Positions 19,668-30,222 of a stretch of DNA of 64,000 bases are shown here, in pieces. The stretch covers positions 62,001 through 126,000 of the forward strand of contig JAWKPF010000008.1 in assembly GCA_041390825.1 (NCBI GenBank). Direction: 5' to 3'. The notes under the pieces were generated by a model. The model had not been told where the DNA came from. It ran no database searches and was given only the letters and a program-made list of their open reading frames with translations. Both the position numbers and the translations under genes were made by a program. This DNA comes from Thermomicrobiales bacterium (lineage in GTDB: Bacteria; Chloroflexota; Chloroflexia; Thermomicrobiales; UBA6265). Each line of letters opens with the position of its first letter. The stretch's first letter is position 1.

Positions 19668-20870
19668 CTACTCGGCACGGACAGCCGATCTGCGCAGTTC
19701 GCTCGACAGGTCCGAAACGGCGACCGCCAGCAAGACGACGACTGCCGCGAATGCCACGTCGGGTCGGGTACGACCCTGCACGACGAGCATGAGTCGATCA
19801 GCAAGACGATGGCCTGCCTGCGCGCGTGAGATGCGGCCGAACATCGTTGCCTTGTAGAGCAGATTGCCGAGCAGGAAGAAGCGCAGGTCCCCAAGAACGA
19901 GGACTGTCGCCCGGCCTGCCGTCTCGTCCGGATGCGCGAGTGAGAGTTCGTCGCCGGCGGCGGCGACGATGATGCCGGCGACCGTAGCCCACATGTGATA
20001 GAAGGTGTAGGCGAGGACGCCCAGGCGTCCTGGATCGGCTGCCGTGCCCATGCGCGCTCGCGCCAGTTCGATGGTGCGGTCGAAGAAATGAATCCACCAC
20101 ATTGCGAAGCACTACCGACAAACGCCACGGTGAAGGCGGTCCAGGTCTCACGGGAGTGGGGCAGCTCCCGAAACCCCGCGCCAGTGATGAGCACCGATTC
20201 GCCAATGGCCAGAATGATGAACAGCAGGCACCGCTCTGCATGTGAAGACCGGTAATCGATGTAATCGGTTGTGCGGCTGCGTCCCAATCCAGGCAGCGGA
20301 AAGCCGAGGTAGATGACGAAGATCCCGATGACCACGGAGGCCAGAAGCCACATTCGAGCCGCCAATAATCGTCAGCAACAGCGCCGGCCAACCACAGGAT
20401 ACCTACGAGCGCATCCCAAACCGCCACCCGAACAAGACACCATCCGGAGCGGGTGGGCAGGCCGACCGCCAGAAGGCCGAGAACCGGAGCGCCAACGGTG
20501 AGGACGACGACCGCCGCGGCGAACAATCCCGCCCGTTCCCCGAACGCTTCAGGAATCGAGGAAGCGAGCTTTAAACCGAATGCCGCAACGAGCACCGCCG
20601 GCCGGACCGGCCGCGCGCGGCTACGTCGAAGTAGTTCGAGATCCACGTGATGCAGATCCAGCCCGCCCACACACCCCAAAGCAGCGCCAGCAGCGTCTCC
20701 AGCACCCTTCCAGCTGAGCGCTTCGAGCAGGTGATGGGTCAGTTGCGTGACCGCGAGCGCGTAGACCAGATCGAAAAAGAGCTCGACCGGCTGTACCTCG
20801 CCGGCATGCCCTCCTGACGGGCGCAACCACCGGCACCATGCGGGGAAGCGAGTTCGTCGGCTTCGTGCAT
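19668..20870 (-). CDS. ltrA: Low temperature requirement protein A family membrane protein (frameshifted)
   Basis: Polytopic membrane protein of about 400 residues; the family is named from a Listeria cold-growth mutant and its biochemical role is unclear. The hallmark is VQPVELFFDLVYALAVTQLT (about 20808-20750). Helices follow: VLVAAFGLKLASSIPEAFG (about 20600-20545), VVVLTVGAPVLGLLAVGLP (about 20515-20458), MWLLASVVIGIFVIYLGFPL (20365-20305), LLFIILAIGESVLITGAGF (about 20230-20175) and LGVLAYTFYHMWATVAGIIV (about 20020-19960), ending near VSDLSSELRRSAVRAE at 19668. The chosen start at 20870 follows a GGGAGG site. Frame changes lie near 20830, 20680, 20360 and 20105. Confidence 0.82.
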
Positions 20871-21003
20871 CGCGTCGATCCCTCCCTTTTCCTGACAATG
20901 CGATTGGCGGTACCCTGCCGGTTGCGCGTTCGCTCTGATTGGGCGCTCGCACGCGCCTTGTGAATGCGATTAGTGGTTTCCGTCGTAGTGAAGAGATTGC
21001 AGG

Positions 21004-22236
21004 ATGATTCACCGTTTGAAAAGTACCTATTGCGCGGTTCTGGTGATGGTTCTTGGGTCGATCGTTGAGTGGAGGCGGCGCGGCCGCCAAATGGCGTCCC
21101 CGCAACTCAGCTGGCGGTACGCATTGGCCGATGGCGCCGCGTACGGTCTCGATATCTCCAGATGACGGCGCGACATTGGTCGCAGTCATCGGGATTCCGG
21201 ACGATCCCGGCGGCCAGATCGTTTCGCTCGATCCCGCAACTGGCGCGGTGCGCTGGACGCACGATGTGCCCGAAGAGGCGCGTCTGCCGATCCGATCGTG
21301 GTGGATGGAGTTGTCTACGCAGAGATAGGAAGTCTGGTCGGCAGCGGCGCGTTGTCTATGCCGTGGACGCGAAAACCGGCGATGAGCTTTGGCGGACCGA
21401 TGTCGAAAACCGGGAGCTCCCGGCAACGCCGATCGATGCGGTCACCTATGCGAATGGCACGCTCTTCTTCGTGAACCGGGGCGATGCTGTCCTGCTGGCA
21501 CTCGATGCAGCCAGCGGCGCGATCGCGTGGGAAGTCGATCTGCAGAAACCGTCGCGCGGTGCGCCGTTCGTCGAAGGCGACACGGTCTTCGTGTCCACCG
21601 GGTTCGATGGCGGGCGCATTGTCGCAGTCGATGCCGCCACTGGGGAGAACGATTGGGTGTCAGAGGAGCAGACAATCCCGTGACTGGTCCGGTGGGGGCT
21701 GGAGGAGGCGTGCTCTACGTTCCCTTCGCGTGAACGGGCAGATGGTTGCGTACGACCCTGAGACAGGAGCAGAACGCTGGCGCGCTTCGATGGGCGAGCA
21801 GGACCCGGGGACCGGCACGTATCCCCCGACGGGATTGCCGTTCGTAGTCGACGGAACGCTCTACGTGAGCAGCAACGGATTCGGTGGCGCCCACCGCAGC
21901 GCTCGATGCGCTGATTGGGGAGATGCGCTGGAGTGTCCCGACGGGTGATTTCTCGGCAGGAGCGCCCGATGGTCGACGGTGTACTTCTGGTGGGCAGCGA
22001 CACCCGTCTGCTTGGTCTCGATCCAGTCACCGGCGCCGAGCTTTGGCGAGTCGCTATCCCCGGGAAAAATCGACCTCGATTTGAACCAGGCGACGCCGCC
22101 ATTGACCGGCAACGGTTGGATCTACACGCGAGACGAAACCGGCGGAGTCGCCGCGCTGGATAGCTACGATGAGCTGACTGCAGCGGCGAGCCGCGGCATG
22201 GTCTGGAAGACGCACCGGTTTCGCGCCGGCGACTAG
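21004..22236 (+). CDS. PQQ-like beta-propeller repeat protein (frameshifted)
   Basis: Exported propeller of the PQQ-binding-like (outer-surface WD-like) family, about 410 residues. The repeat consensus, strand then ALDAxTGxxxW, occurs several times: GQIVSLDPATGAVRWTHDVP (about 21212-21270), VYAVDAKTGDELWRTDVEN (about 21355-21410), VLLALDAASGAIAWEVDLQK (about 21488-21546), GRIVAVDAATGENDWVSEE (about 21612-21668), MVAYDPETGAERWRASMGE (about 21742-21798), LLGLDPVTGAELWRVAIPG (about 22008-22065) and GGVAALDSYDEL. The N-terminus (MIHRLKSTYCAVLVMVLGS) looks like a signal or anchor. Frame changes cluster at 21100, 21300, 21680, 21730, 21890 and 21960. Such propellers scaffold surface complexes; no enzyme motif is seen. 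Confidence 0.75.
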
Positions 22237-22754
22237 AAGGGGTAGCCCTGTTGTTGTTGCAGCCCTTTGATGCAGGAGATCTCCCCGCAGTGCGCAGCCC
22301 CATCCGTAAGGACCTGATTCAGGATGTATGACAGCGGTTGTTCCCCGAATCCGATGGCCGTAGTCCGCGACGACTGCAAGCTGATCGTCGTCCAGTCCAG
22401 CGAGATAGCTGTCCGTGTTGGCATAGACTGCCTGCGCGCAGACACGCGCCGCGTCCAGATCGACGGGTCAACGACCGCGCCCAGTTATCCCAGGGTCCGG
22501 AAACGGCATGGGCCTGGATACCCGCGGCGGGCTCGCCCACTCGCCCATCAGAAGAGGGGTGACACCCGCAGGCCGAAGTTGATGATTGCGTCTTCGGCGG
22601 TCAGGTGGTGAATGTAGTGCCCGGCTATGGGCACCACCCGGCCCAGGGGTTGCCAGTGCGCCTGCTCCGGCGTGACGTCGCCCATCGTTCCTTGAGCCGA
22701 AGCCAGACATTCGCGAACAGATCTCGATAGACCTCGATCTTGGGTTGTCGACAT
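22233..22754 (-). CDS. DinB-superfamily protein (frameshifted)
   Basis: Four-helix DinB/YfiT-like fold, often metal- and thiol-dependent. The ATG at 22754 has GGGAG seven bases upstream. Recognisable parts: PEQAHWQPLGRVVPIAGHYI (about 22672-22612), whose GHYIHH gives the first metal-ligand histidine region, then NFGLRVSPLF (about 22580), GPWDNWARSL (about 22490), AVYANTDSYLAGLDDDQLAV (about 22430-22370) and VLTDGAAHCGEISCIKGLQ (about 22310-22250), where HxGEI is the family's C-terminal motif, ending GYPF at 22233. It converges on the PQQ gene with overlapping stop codons. The downstream order after uxuA suggests one transcript. Substrate unknown. Confidence 0.72.
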
Positions 22755-22879
22755 CAAGCACTCCCGAGCGCGGACAGGACAGAAGGAAATTGCACCGAAT
22801 GCTCGGAAGCATGATACGGCACTCACGCCATTTCTTCGTCCGCCCTCCGGTGAGCGGCGGAACTGGACGATCCGCGTGG

Positions 22880-23859
22880 GCGGTGAGATCAGCCGGTCTG
22901 TTGACCCTTTCATCAAGCTCTTTGGCAGCCGGGCGGCATAGAGCCGGCCCATGACGTCGTAGCCAGGTGACAGATTGGCCTCGCCGGCCAGAGTGGGAAT
23001 GTGGTCGACTCGAAATGGGCCAGACCGGCAATCGCGCCAGGTATGCATGGTTTCGAACATATCGGTTTGCCCGGCGTCGTGGAACGTTTCGCGGAACTTC
23101 GCCGGATTGCCATCGACATCGCGGAAGTGGATGAAGAAGACCTTGTTCTGACCGGCGAAGGCGGATCTCTTGGCATGTCGACCACCATGGTCGAGATCGA
23201 CCCCGCAGAAGGTAATGCCATTGTTCGGGCTGGGAACGAGATCGATGACCTGTTGCAAGTTGTCCGGACTCGTCAGGATGCGGCCAACGCTGCGCACCGG
23301 AGAGATCAGGTCGTCGGGATGCACTCGCCAGCTTGACTCCGGCTTTTTCAGACAGGCACGACCCGCTTGAGGAAGATTTCCATCCGCTCCCAAAGCCCGT
23401 CTTCTGGAGATCTCGCCGAATTCGCTTAGGCCGCCGCGCGTTGCACGGTCTCACATTGGCAGCTGCACCAATGCGCCGTCGCGTCTGGGGAGCGCCATGG
23501 ATGTGCGCAGCCAACCGAGCCCGGCCATGAAGTTGTGGCACATCACTGGAATACCGGCGCGGCCCATGTTGTCGATCATTTCGCAGAAGCGGTCGAGCGC
23601 CCAGTCGAACTGGTCGGTGCCCTGTTTGATCGGTCTCCATGATCACGGATGCAGCGGGGATCGATCACTTGCAGATCGATACCGTCGTCCGCGAAACTTG
23701 CTTCAGCCGCAGCAGGGCTTCGAACTTCCAGACCGGTGGATCGTCTGGCCTTTCTGGCATGCTCACGACCGCGGCGGTAACCCCGGCTTGCTTGGCCAAC
23801 TGCCACAAGATGGTGCGCTTGGCGGGCAGAATATCGGCGATGGTGAGACTCCAGGTCAT
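22880..23859 (-). CDS. uxuA: Mannonate dehydratase (frameshifted)
   Basis: Dehydrates D-mannonate to 2-keto-3-deoxygluconate in glucuronate breakdown. The ATG at 23859 follows AGGAG. Pieces: PAKRTILWQLAKQAGVTAAV (about 23832-23775), WKFEALLRLKQ, then GVKLASASRRPDL / HPDDLISPVRSVGRILTSPD in two frames (about 23330-23250), NNGITFCGVDLDHGG (about 23230-23185), KVFFIHFRDVDGNPAKFRET (about 23145-23090), FHDAGQTDMFETMHTWRD (about 23085-23035) and GYDVMGRLYAA (about 22960-22930). The HFRDV and DH/PGYDVMGR regions carry metal and substrate ligands in UxuA. The 3' end is uncertain because of an indel near 22920; no fully convincing stop is seen before the DinB gene. Confidence 0.82.
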
Positions 23860-23950
23860 TGGGTGCTTCGCTCCTGTCAACCTGGGTCGTTTTACATGAC
23901 ATTCTCGCAGTTTTCCGCCATCGAACCCGGGAAGGATGAAGCACGCCGAC

Positions 23951-24960
23951 TCACGAATGCACGCCATCCGTGGGAACCAAGCGCAAGAGCAGCAGGACCC
24001 GGGCTACCTCGGGATCACCGGAAGCGCTTGGCGATGGTTGCGCACCGGTAGCGCTCGCTGTTTGCGGAGAAAGATCGAGCACGATCGAGGGGACGTCGTC
24101 CGCTACAACCTCCGGCTGCGCATCGGACGGTGAGACGATCCAGGTTGGCTGGAGCGTTGCCCAGCCCGAACCGGAGCGAGCGGTGCTCTGCGTGGCCGAT
24201 TCGATCGAACCGAACCAGGTCTCCATCGATGCATCCGCTGTTGCGATCATCGTCGTCAGATTCCCCGGAGCGGACCGTCCTCCTTCGGGCTCGGAGGGTT
24301 GGTGGGTGTTCAGCGAATCGACTGCAGCAACGATGAGGTGGGCTGGCTCGCTGGAGGTCATTGTCAAGACTGCGTGTCCGCTTGCGATGGAAAGCAGGTC
24401 TCCAGGCCCGACCTACGACGGTTTGATCCGCTCCCAACGCGCGCCACCGGTCGCTGCCCCTGGCGAGCACGGAGTAGGCGCCCGGCGCCGCTGACGCGCA
24501 GGCTTCCGTCTGCGGCAACGACCAGCTCCGGGGCGTGAACTGCCAGATACCGCTCGCCATGCTGGTGGCGGGTGTCAATTCGATCAGAGCGGCGACGAGC
24601 GTCGCGGACGCGGATATGCGGAACGGAGCGTTGGCGTCCGGCGGTCAGGGCAATGGCGCCTGGTGCTGATGAACCGGCCCGAACGACGCTCTGTTTCATC
24701 GAGCTCGATGAGGGTGCCTGGTTCGAGCGGCGGATCGGTCGTTGTTTCCTCGAGTCCGGGCAGGAACGAACGGCGCGCCGTCGTTCTCTTCGATGTTCAC
24801 GAGAAAAGCGTCGTCGCTGGGCTTCGACGCCCGTCAGTGACACGCGGAGGTTGGGGAAGGTGGCGCGAAACGCCAGCGCCGCAATGTCCCGCTGTTCGAG
24901 ATCGACCGCCGGCCAGGGATCGAGCCTGTGTCCGAACCTGGCTGGTCGAGCGTTTCAGAG
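23951..24960 (-). CDS. Unassigned protein, possibly SnoaL/cupin-like (frameshifted)
   Basis: Multiple minus-strand frames carry protein-like sequence without a firm match. The start region reads LACVDRFMIDGNLDDL (up to 24957), then IAALAFRATFPNLRVSLTGV (about 24890-24835), which resembles the core of SnoaL-like polyketide-cyclase folds. Further on, LRVSGAGAYSVLARGSDRWR if joined (about 24510-24450) followed by VVGPGDLLSIASGHAVLT-like sequence (about 24430-24360) resembles a cupin turn. The C-terminal part is one frame, rich in Ser/Pro (DSLNTHQPSEPEGGRSAPGN onward), ending GVHS at 23951. It follows the propeller gene of the second sigma module. It could be two genes. I do not assign a function. 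Confidence 0.35.
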
Positions 24961-25301
24961 GTCGTCCAGATTGCCGTCGATCATGAAGCGGTCGACGCAC
25001 GCCAGGCAGGCGCGCACGCTGGCGAGAACCTCGCTCGGAACGGATCGGTGAACGGCCGCCCAAACAGGGTCCTGTGGTGCGATGCCGTCAGGCAATCGCA
25101 GCCACGGCAAGCAAGCAGAGAACGCGGAGTTTACAGCGACATGGCGACCCTCCCGAACATGCTGGGCGATGAACGTGTTGGTCAACTGAATGAATGAGCC
25201 TGGCTGGGGCGATCGCAGCGCGACGAGCTTCCCGGTGTCTTTGACTCCACGAGGGTGGCAACGAATGTCTGGTCTGAAATTATGAGGGGGCTGATCCCCA
25301 A

Positions 25302-26704
25302 CTATGCACGGAGACTGGGCAATGACCAGAGCGTTGACTGATCGGTAGATCGAGCCGCAATCTCGGAGTAGGCGCCTGCCACGCAACGTCCCCAGAGATA
25401 GGCACTGACGATCGCCGAAGACCATCGATGGGCCGGAAACGGCATTCTCCCTCCACCGAATCTCGCCATTGCCGCGATCGATTCCGACCACGACGCCTGA
25501 CACAGTGGCGACAACGACCAGATCCGACGTAACCGAAGGGGAACTGCGGCCATCGAACTCATCGGTCGATGCCATCTTCGCCTGCCATTCCTCACGGCCC
25601 GTGGCAGCATCGAGCGCAATATCACCCGCGCGGACGTGCTCTCCGTAGAACACAGTTCCATCGACGTACGACGGTCCGAGAAACGCCGGTGTCCCCGGAT
25701 GGGTCCACGCGACCGATCCATCGGCGAGCGAAAGCGCGAGTGCTGCCTCCTGCAGGTCCGCGTGGCCGGTGGTTTCCCAGCGCACGGTGCCATCGTCTGG
25801 TGAGACTGCATAGACGTGCTCTTCGCCTTCCACCCATTCGTCCGAGGAGCGCGCCACGAAAATGTTCCGTCAACAGCAGCGACCGACATCGGCGACCCGC
25901 TCGAAACGACCAGGTTCCGTCCGTCCAGCGAGCGAGCCGTACCACGGCATCGATAGGCTCATCACTGCGAAGTGGGTTCGCCAGCGTTCGTCTGGCGTAG
26001 GAGTCGAGGGCATAAAGCGACTCCGCCACGACCACGTAGATCGAGCTGGGTCGAGGCCGCTGAATCCGCTGATAGCGTGTGCTCAGTCGGCGTCGACCAG
26101 ATGAGCTCGCCGTCGTTGGCGCGGACCGCCAGCACCTGCTTGGCTTGTTGGGAAGGTGCGAGGAGGAGCCAAAGCAGGCGACCTCGTCGACAACGATCGG
26201 AGCCGCGCCTAATCGTTCCGCTCACCGGGTATTCCCAGGCGATCGTTGGCTGGCGTTCGATGCCCGGACCGGGTCCGCATTGGATCGGCCGGGGTCGATG
26301 CTGCATATCGGGACGTCGCCCAGTCGATCGGACGCCGCCGGGATGACGTGCTCGTTCTCCGACGCTGACCACGCCAGATCGAGCGCCCGACAAACCAGAG
26401 CCCAGCGCCAAGCAGTTGGAATTCAACAGCATCGCCGCTGCCAAACCACCGATGGCTCCGCGTCAGACTCGCCGGCAGGATCGACTGGCTTCGGGAGTAT
26501 GAGCGCATCCCGGAACAACAACTGACGCTGCGTCGATCTCGGCCGCTTCGTGTCAAGAATGCGAGCTCGTGCACGTGCCTTTGCCTGATCTGATGCCGGA
26601 CTGGGAAAGAGACGCTCGATGGCCAGAATGAAGCGGTCGTCGGGCTCGCTGTGCGGGATTGCTGTTTCCGGAGACACCACGCCGGTCCCAGTCGGCAGAT
26701 CCAT
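25302..26704 (-). CDS. Membrane-anchored PQQ-like beta-propeller, putative partner of the ECF sigma factor (frameshifted)
   Basis: The ATG at 26704 comes 11 bases after the sigma stop. A cytoplasmic segment of about 90 residues (PDDRFILAIERLFPSPASDQ, about 26640-26580) precedes one hydrophobic helix (AAAMLLNSNCLALGSGL, about 26440-26390), then an outer propeller: QVLAVRANDGELIWSTP (about 26140-26090), EHVYAVSPDDGTVRWETTGH (about 25820-25760), LALSLADGSVAWTHPGTPAF (about 25745-25685), DIALDAATGREEWQAKMAST (about 25622-25565) and VVGIDRGNGEIRWRENAVSG (about 25495-25435), ending near TDQSTLWSLPSLRA at 25302. The design copies the first sigma module, with a propeller in place of the cupin. An anti-sigma or sensor role is inference. 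The 340 bases after its stop hold nothing assignable. Confidence 0.62.
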
Positions 26705-26715
26705 GGGCGAACTGC

Positions 26716-27325
26716 TCAGGCATGGCGCATCACCCCATCGGCCGAGGAGACATCGAACCGCGCGCGCAGCGATCGGATCAGGCGCGACTGCGCTTGCCGC
26801 ACCGCGGTTTCGGATTTGCCCAGTACGACGCCAATTTCGGCGGCGGTCAATCCAGCGGCGCGCAGCTTCGATGAGTTGCCGCTGCTCGTCAGGTAAAGTC
26901 AGGGAGCAACTGCTGGAGGAGACGGTTTTGATACCTGAATCCAGCGCCGCATCTTCCGGAGACTTTGCCGGATCCACGAGTTTCGCTTCGCTGAGTTGGA
27001 CGCGGTGGGGTGCCGATGTGACAAACGATGCATGTCTCGAGTGGTGTTTCGGGCAATGGCGAAGAGCCAGCAGCGAAATGACGATTCGTCGATTCCTTGA
27101 AGCGATGCAGATTGCGATGCGCGCTGAGGAACGCTTGACTGGCCGCGTTCGGCAGCTGCTTTATCGTTCCACTGGACCAGACAGAAACGCAGCACGGACT
27201 CCAGTACCGATCGAAAAGTGTTCGAATCGGCACGAATCGATACGCGCCTCCGCCACCAGGACGTTGTCGCTGGGTGCGGTCGGCTCTGAGGCAGTTCCGG
27301 TATCGGACGACCTGTGAGCCTGCAT
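26716..27325 (-). CDS. ECF-type RNA polymerase sigma factor (frameshifted)
   Basis: Second extracytoplasmic-function sigma factor of the window. From ATG 27325: MQAHRSSDTGTASEPTAPSD, a short leader; region 2 as SPVLRFCLVQWNDKAAAE if joined (about 27195-27140), ASQAFLSAHRNLHRFK (about 27130-27085) and SSFRCWLFAIARNTTRDMHR (about 27085-27030). Region 4 reads LPDEQRQLIE, then LRAAGLTAAEIGVVLGKSET (about 26865-26810) and AVRQAQSRLIRSLRARF (about 26805-26755), the -35 recognition helix. The stop is TGA at 26718-26716. Frame changes lie near 27160, 27110, 26975 and 26875. It is immediately followed by the anchored propeller gene, a two-gene unit like the one at 1170-2962. Confidence 0.82.
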
Positions 27326-27471
27326 CGGATCGTCGCCTATGCGTTCGCGCCACTCTGGAAAGAGAGACGGTTGGAGCGGGAGAAAAGCGTGACATCATGT
27401 TCGGCTCGCTTCCGAACGGGTGGTTATGGGGATCCCGATGTGCTCGATCGCCGATGCGTTGGCGGAACGCG

Positions 27472-28992
27472 CTAGGCGTCGGCTGCAAGCTCTGCGGCAA
27501 TCTTCTCGGCCGCGGCAACGATGGGGCAATGCAGGTTCACGCGGGGCCCCGTGGGAAAGATCGAGGCATCCACCACCAGCAGGCCATCCACACCGTACAC
27601 CCGGGCGTGTGCATCCACAACGGCCATCGGGTCGCTTGCGGGACCCATCCGGCAGCTACTGGATGGGTGGAAGGTGGTGCCCACCTGGGAGCGAACCTTG
27701 CGTTCGAGCTCGTCTCGCGACGACCAGGTGAGTGTGCTCTCCGGCAACGGTTGCACGATTTCGGCCAGGGGACCGGTGGACACCAACCGGTTGACCAACT
27801 CCACACCGTCCGCCAGCGCGGCGAGATCGGCCGGATCGCTGAAATAGGCGTGATCGATGTCCAGAGGCGCCTCTGGGTCACGCGAGGTCAAACGCAACCG
27901 GCCATGCGAGCGGGCGAATTGCAGCGAGATCGAGAGCCAGAGCCGCCATTGACCGCTCGATTCGTCGAACGACTGGCCCTGGTAGATATGCAGGTCGATC
28001 TCGTCGCTCACCTGGCTACTGCGCGCCTTGATCAGGAGCGGCGTGAATGTCACCGCATCGGGCGCCGCGCCCGGCGCAATTGGCGCATTCCATGAGCCCG
28101 TTGACGAGTGGATGGTCCATCAATCCAGCGCCGACCCCGGGCAGATCCGCGACGACCGGAATCCCCAATGCCATCAGATCGGCGCGCGGTCCGATTCCCG
28201 ATCGAAGCAAGATCGCCGGAGAACCATAGGCGCCGGCGGACAGAATGATCGTGCGTCCCGAGATCGCTGAACCGCCGCTCGTCATAACCCCTGAGGCGCG
28301 GCCATCCTCGATCACGACGCGGTCGATGGTCGTGTTGGGGAGAATCGTCAGATTCGCGCGCTCGCGAACGGGAGCGAGATAGGAGAGCGCGCCATTGAAC
28401 CGGACCCCGTCGCGGATGTTCTTTGGGGTCGGACCAATGCCGGGAGACTGCTCTCTGTCACCATTCAGATCGGCGATGGTTTCGAATCCCAGTTCGTTTG
28501 CCGATGCGATCAGCGCACGGTCGAGCGGTGTCACTGTGATGCGGGCACGCGAGAGTCGGAACGGGAGCCGTCTGGGCCATTGCAGTTTTCCGCCGAGCGA
28601 GATCAGCCTCGGCTTTCTGGAACCAGGGCAGCAAGTCGTCGAACCCCCAGCCGGGATTCCCCATCGACGCCCAGTCGTCATAATCTTCGGCCGATCCGCG
28701 CATCCAGATGCACCCATTCATGGTCGACATTGCCTCCGACCACCCGGCCGCGCGGCAACTCGAGCTGATGGTCGAGCGTCTCTGTTGTGCTCGTACCCCC
28801 GGGTGGGAATCGGTCAGGACGTCAGCGGGTTCAACAGTTCCACCGGCCAATCGGCGAGATCGGATCCGTAGTCTGGACCGGCTTGATCAGCAGCACCGAA
28901 CGGGCTGGGTCGGAAGAAGGCGATTGGCCAGTACGCACCCTGCTGGTCCCGCGCCGACGATGATGAAAGTCGTAATTGGGAAGCTTCGTCAT
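27472..28992 (-). CDS. GMC-family FAD-dependent oxidoreductase (frameshifted)
   Basis: Glucose-methanol-choline oxidoreductase, about 507 residues, which oxidises alcohols with FAD. After the start MTKLPNYDF a single indel hides IIVGAGPAGCVLANR (about 28965-28920), the ADP-binding GxGxxG. Then RGRVVGGSS-type sequence (about 28750, GMC signature 1 region), RDGVRFNGALSYLAPVRERA (about 28415-28355), GRTIILSAGAYGSPAILLRS (about 28262-28205, signature 2), DLPGVGAGLMDHP, and the C-terminal catalytic histidine region GTTFHPSSSCRMG (about 27680-27640) with VVDASIFPTG and NLHCPIVAAAEKIA, ending at 27472. Its ATG overlaps the upstream gene's stop (ATGA). Substrate could be an alcohol, sugar or lipid; not determinable. 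Confidence 0.87.
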
Positions 28993-30218
28993 GGAGGGAT
29001 CCTGCGCGGTGTGGTCGAAACGACATCTGCGCCATAGCGGTCCGCGCCAGGGAGCGTGTGCCGCTCCCGAAGAGCGTTCGTGCCAAGGAACGCACTTCGG
29101 ATCGCGTCTGAAAGGTCACGCCGGGCGATTGCGCCCGCCCTTGTCACGTCGTATGCCGTTCGTCAGAAACGCCACGGCCAGACCCATGTCGCGGTCTCCC
29201 CAGCAAACTGACGATCCCATGCCACCATGCCAAAAGGTCCGGAGTGTGCTGGTTGCTCCCGGCCAGTGCCGGCGTGGCTCGTTCAGGCCGCCAAGTTCGA
29301 ATCCGTAGCATCGGCGCACGGGAAGGTCGAACGATGGATCGATCTCGTCCAGCACGGCCACCTCCAACATCCGTTCAACCGTCTCGGGGCGGAGGATTTG
29401 AGCGCCATCGATAGCGCCACCGAGCGCGATCGCGGCGTAGAAGCGCGCCATATCGGCCGCGGTCGATACCAGGCTGCCACCAGGCACGACCGCGCATTAG
29501 ATCGGATCATCGTCCATCGAGCGTATGACCTCGACACCCCATTCGTCCGTGCCATCAGTGGCATGAAGCGACGCAACGCTCTTCCAGATCGGGAGAAACC
29601 ACGATATGACTCTGCTCGAGTCAAGCGGGTTCAGAATCTCCTCGCGGAGATAGGACTGGTACGTGCGGCCATCGACGGTGCGGATCAATTCCGCAATCAC
29701 CCGAATACAGGTGAAAGTGATAGCTGCTGGTGACGCCGGGGCGAGTTTCCAGCGTGAGCGTTCCGAGGATGCGATTCACGTGCTGCGCATGGTCCCAGGC
29801 TGCGCGCGGTAGCGGCTCTGGGGTCGACGGAAAGCCGCGGTGGCAGAGAATGTGCCGAACCAGAACCACGTCTTTGCCGTTGCTCCCGAACGCCGGCCAA
29901 TGATCGGCCACCCGATCGTCAGCGAAAGACGACCCTTCTCGGCTTGCTGCCACAATGCCACCGCACCGAGCGGCTTGGAACCGGAGAACATTGGGAAGAG
30001 CGATTCCGCGTCAACAGGTGTGGCCCGCTGTGTATCGGCGTACCCGATCACCAGATCGAAGCACCACCACAGCCACTGACCGAGACCGCCAGTGCTGCTC
30101 CTGAATAGAGACGCTGCTCGTTCACCTGCGCGCGGAACATCTGCTCGCTGCGACCTGTTCCAGGGGCAGGCATTGAAACAGGACGCGCGGCGTCTTGAAC
30201 ACCGGCCAGCGCGATCAT
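28989..30218 (-). CDS. Serine hydrolase, class C beta-lactamase family (frameshifted)
   Basis: Penicillin-binding-protein-like fold, commonly an esterase in bacteria like this. Pieces: LYSGAALAVSVSG (about 30125-30085), LVIGYADTQRATPVDAESLF (about 30055-29995), then MFSGSKPLGAVALW (about 29990-29950), giving the SxxK motif SGSK with the nucleophile serine; GRTYQSYLREEILNPLD (about 29670-29620); and PGGSLVSTAADMARFYAAIA (about 29484-29430). The tail GMGSSVCWGDRDMGLAVAFL leads, after one indel near 29120, to DLSDAIRSAFLGTNAL and a stop at 28989, overlapping the GMC start as ATGA. The start at 30218 is four bases past the acyl-CoA ligase stop, so the three genes form an operon. Confidence 0.8.
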
Positions 30219-30222
30219 GGCG

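Noticed and set aside
19798..21426. 542-codon minus-strand ORF
   Set aside because: Only its middle (about 20870 downwards) is LtrA; the first 185 codons are antisense to the PQQ-like gene and lack motifs.
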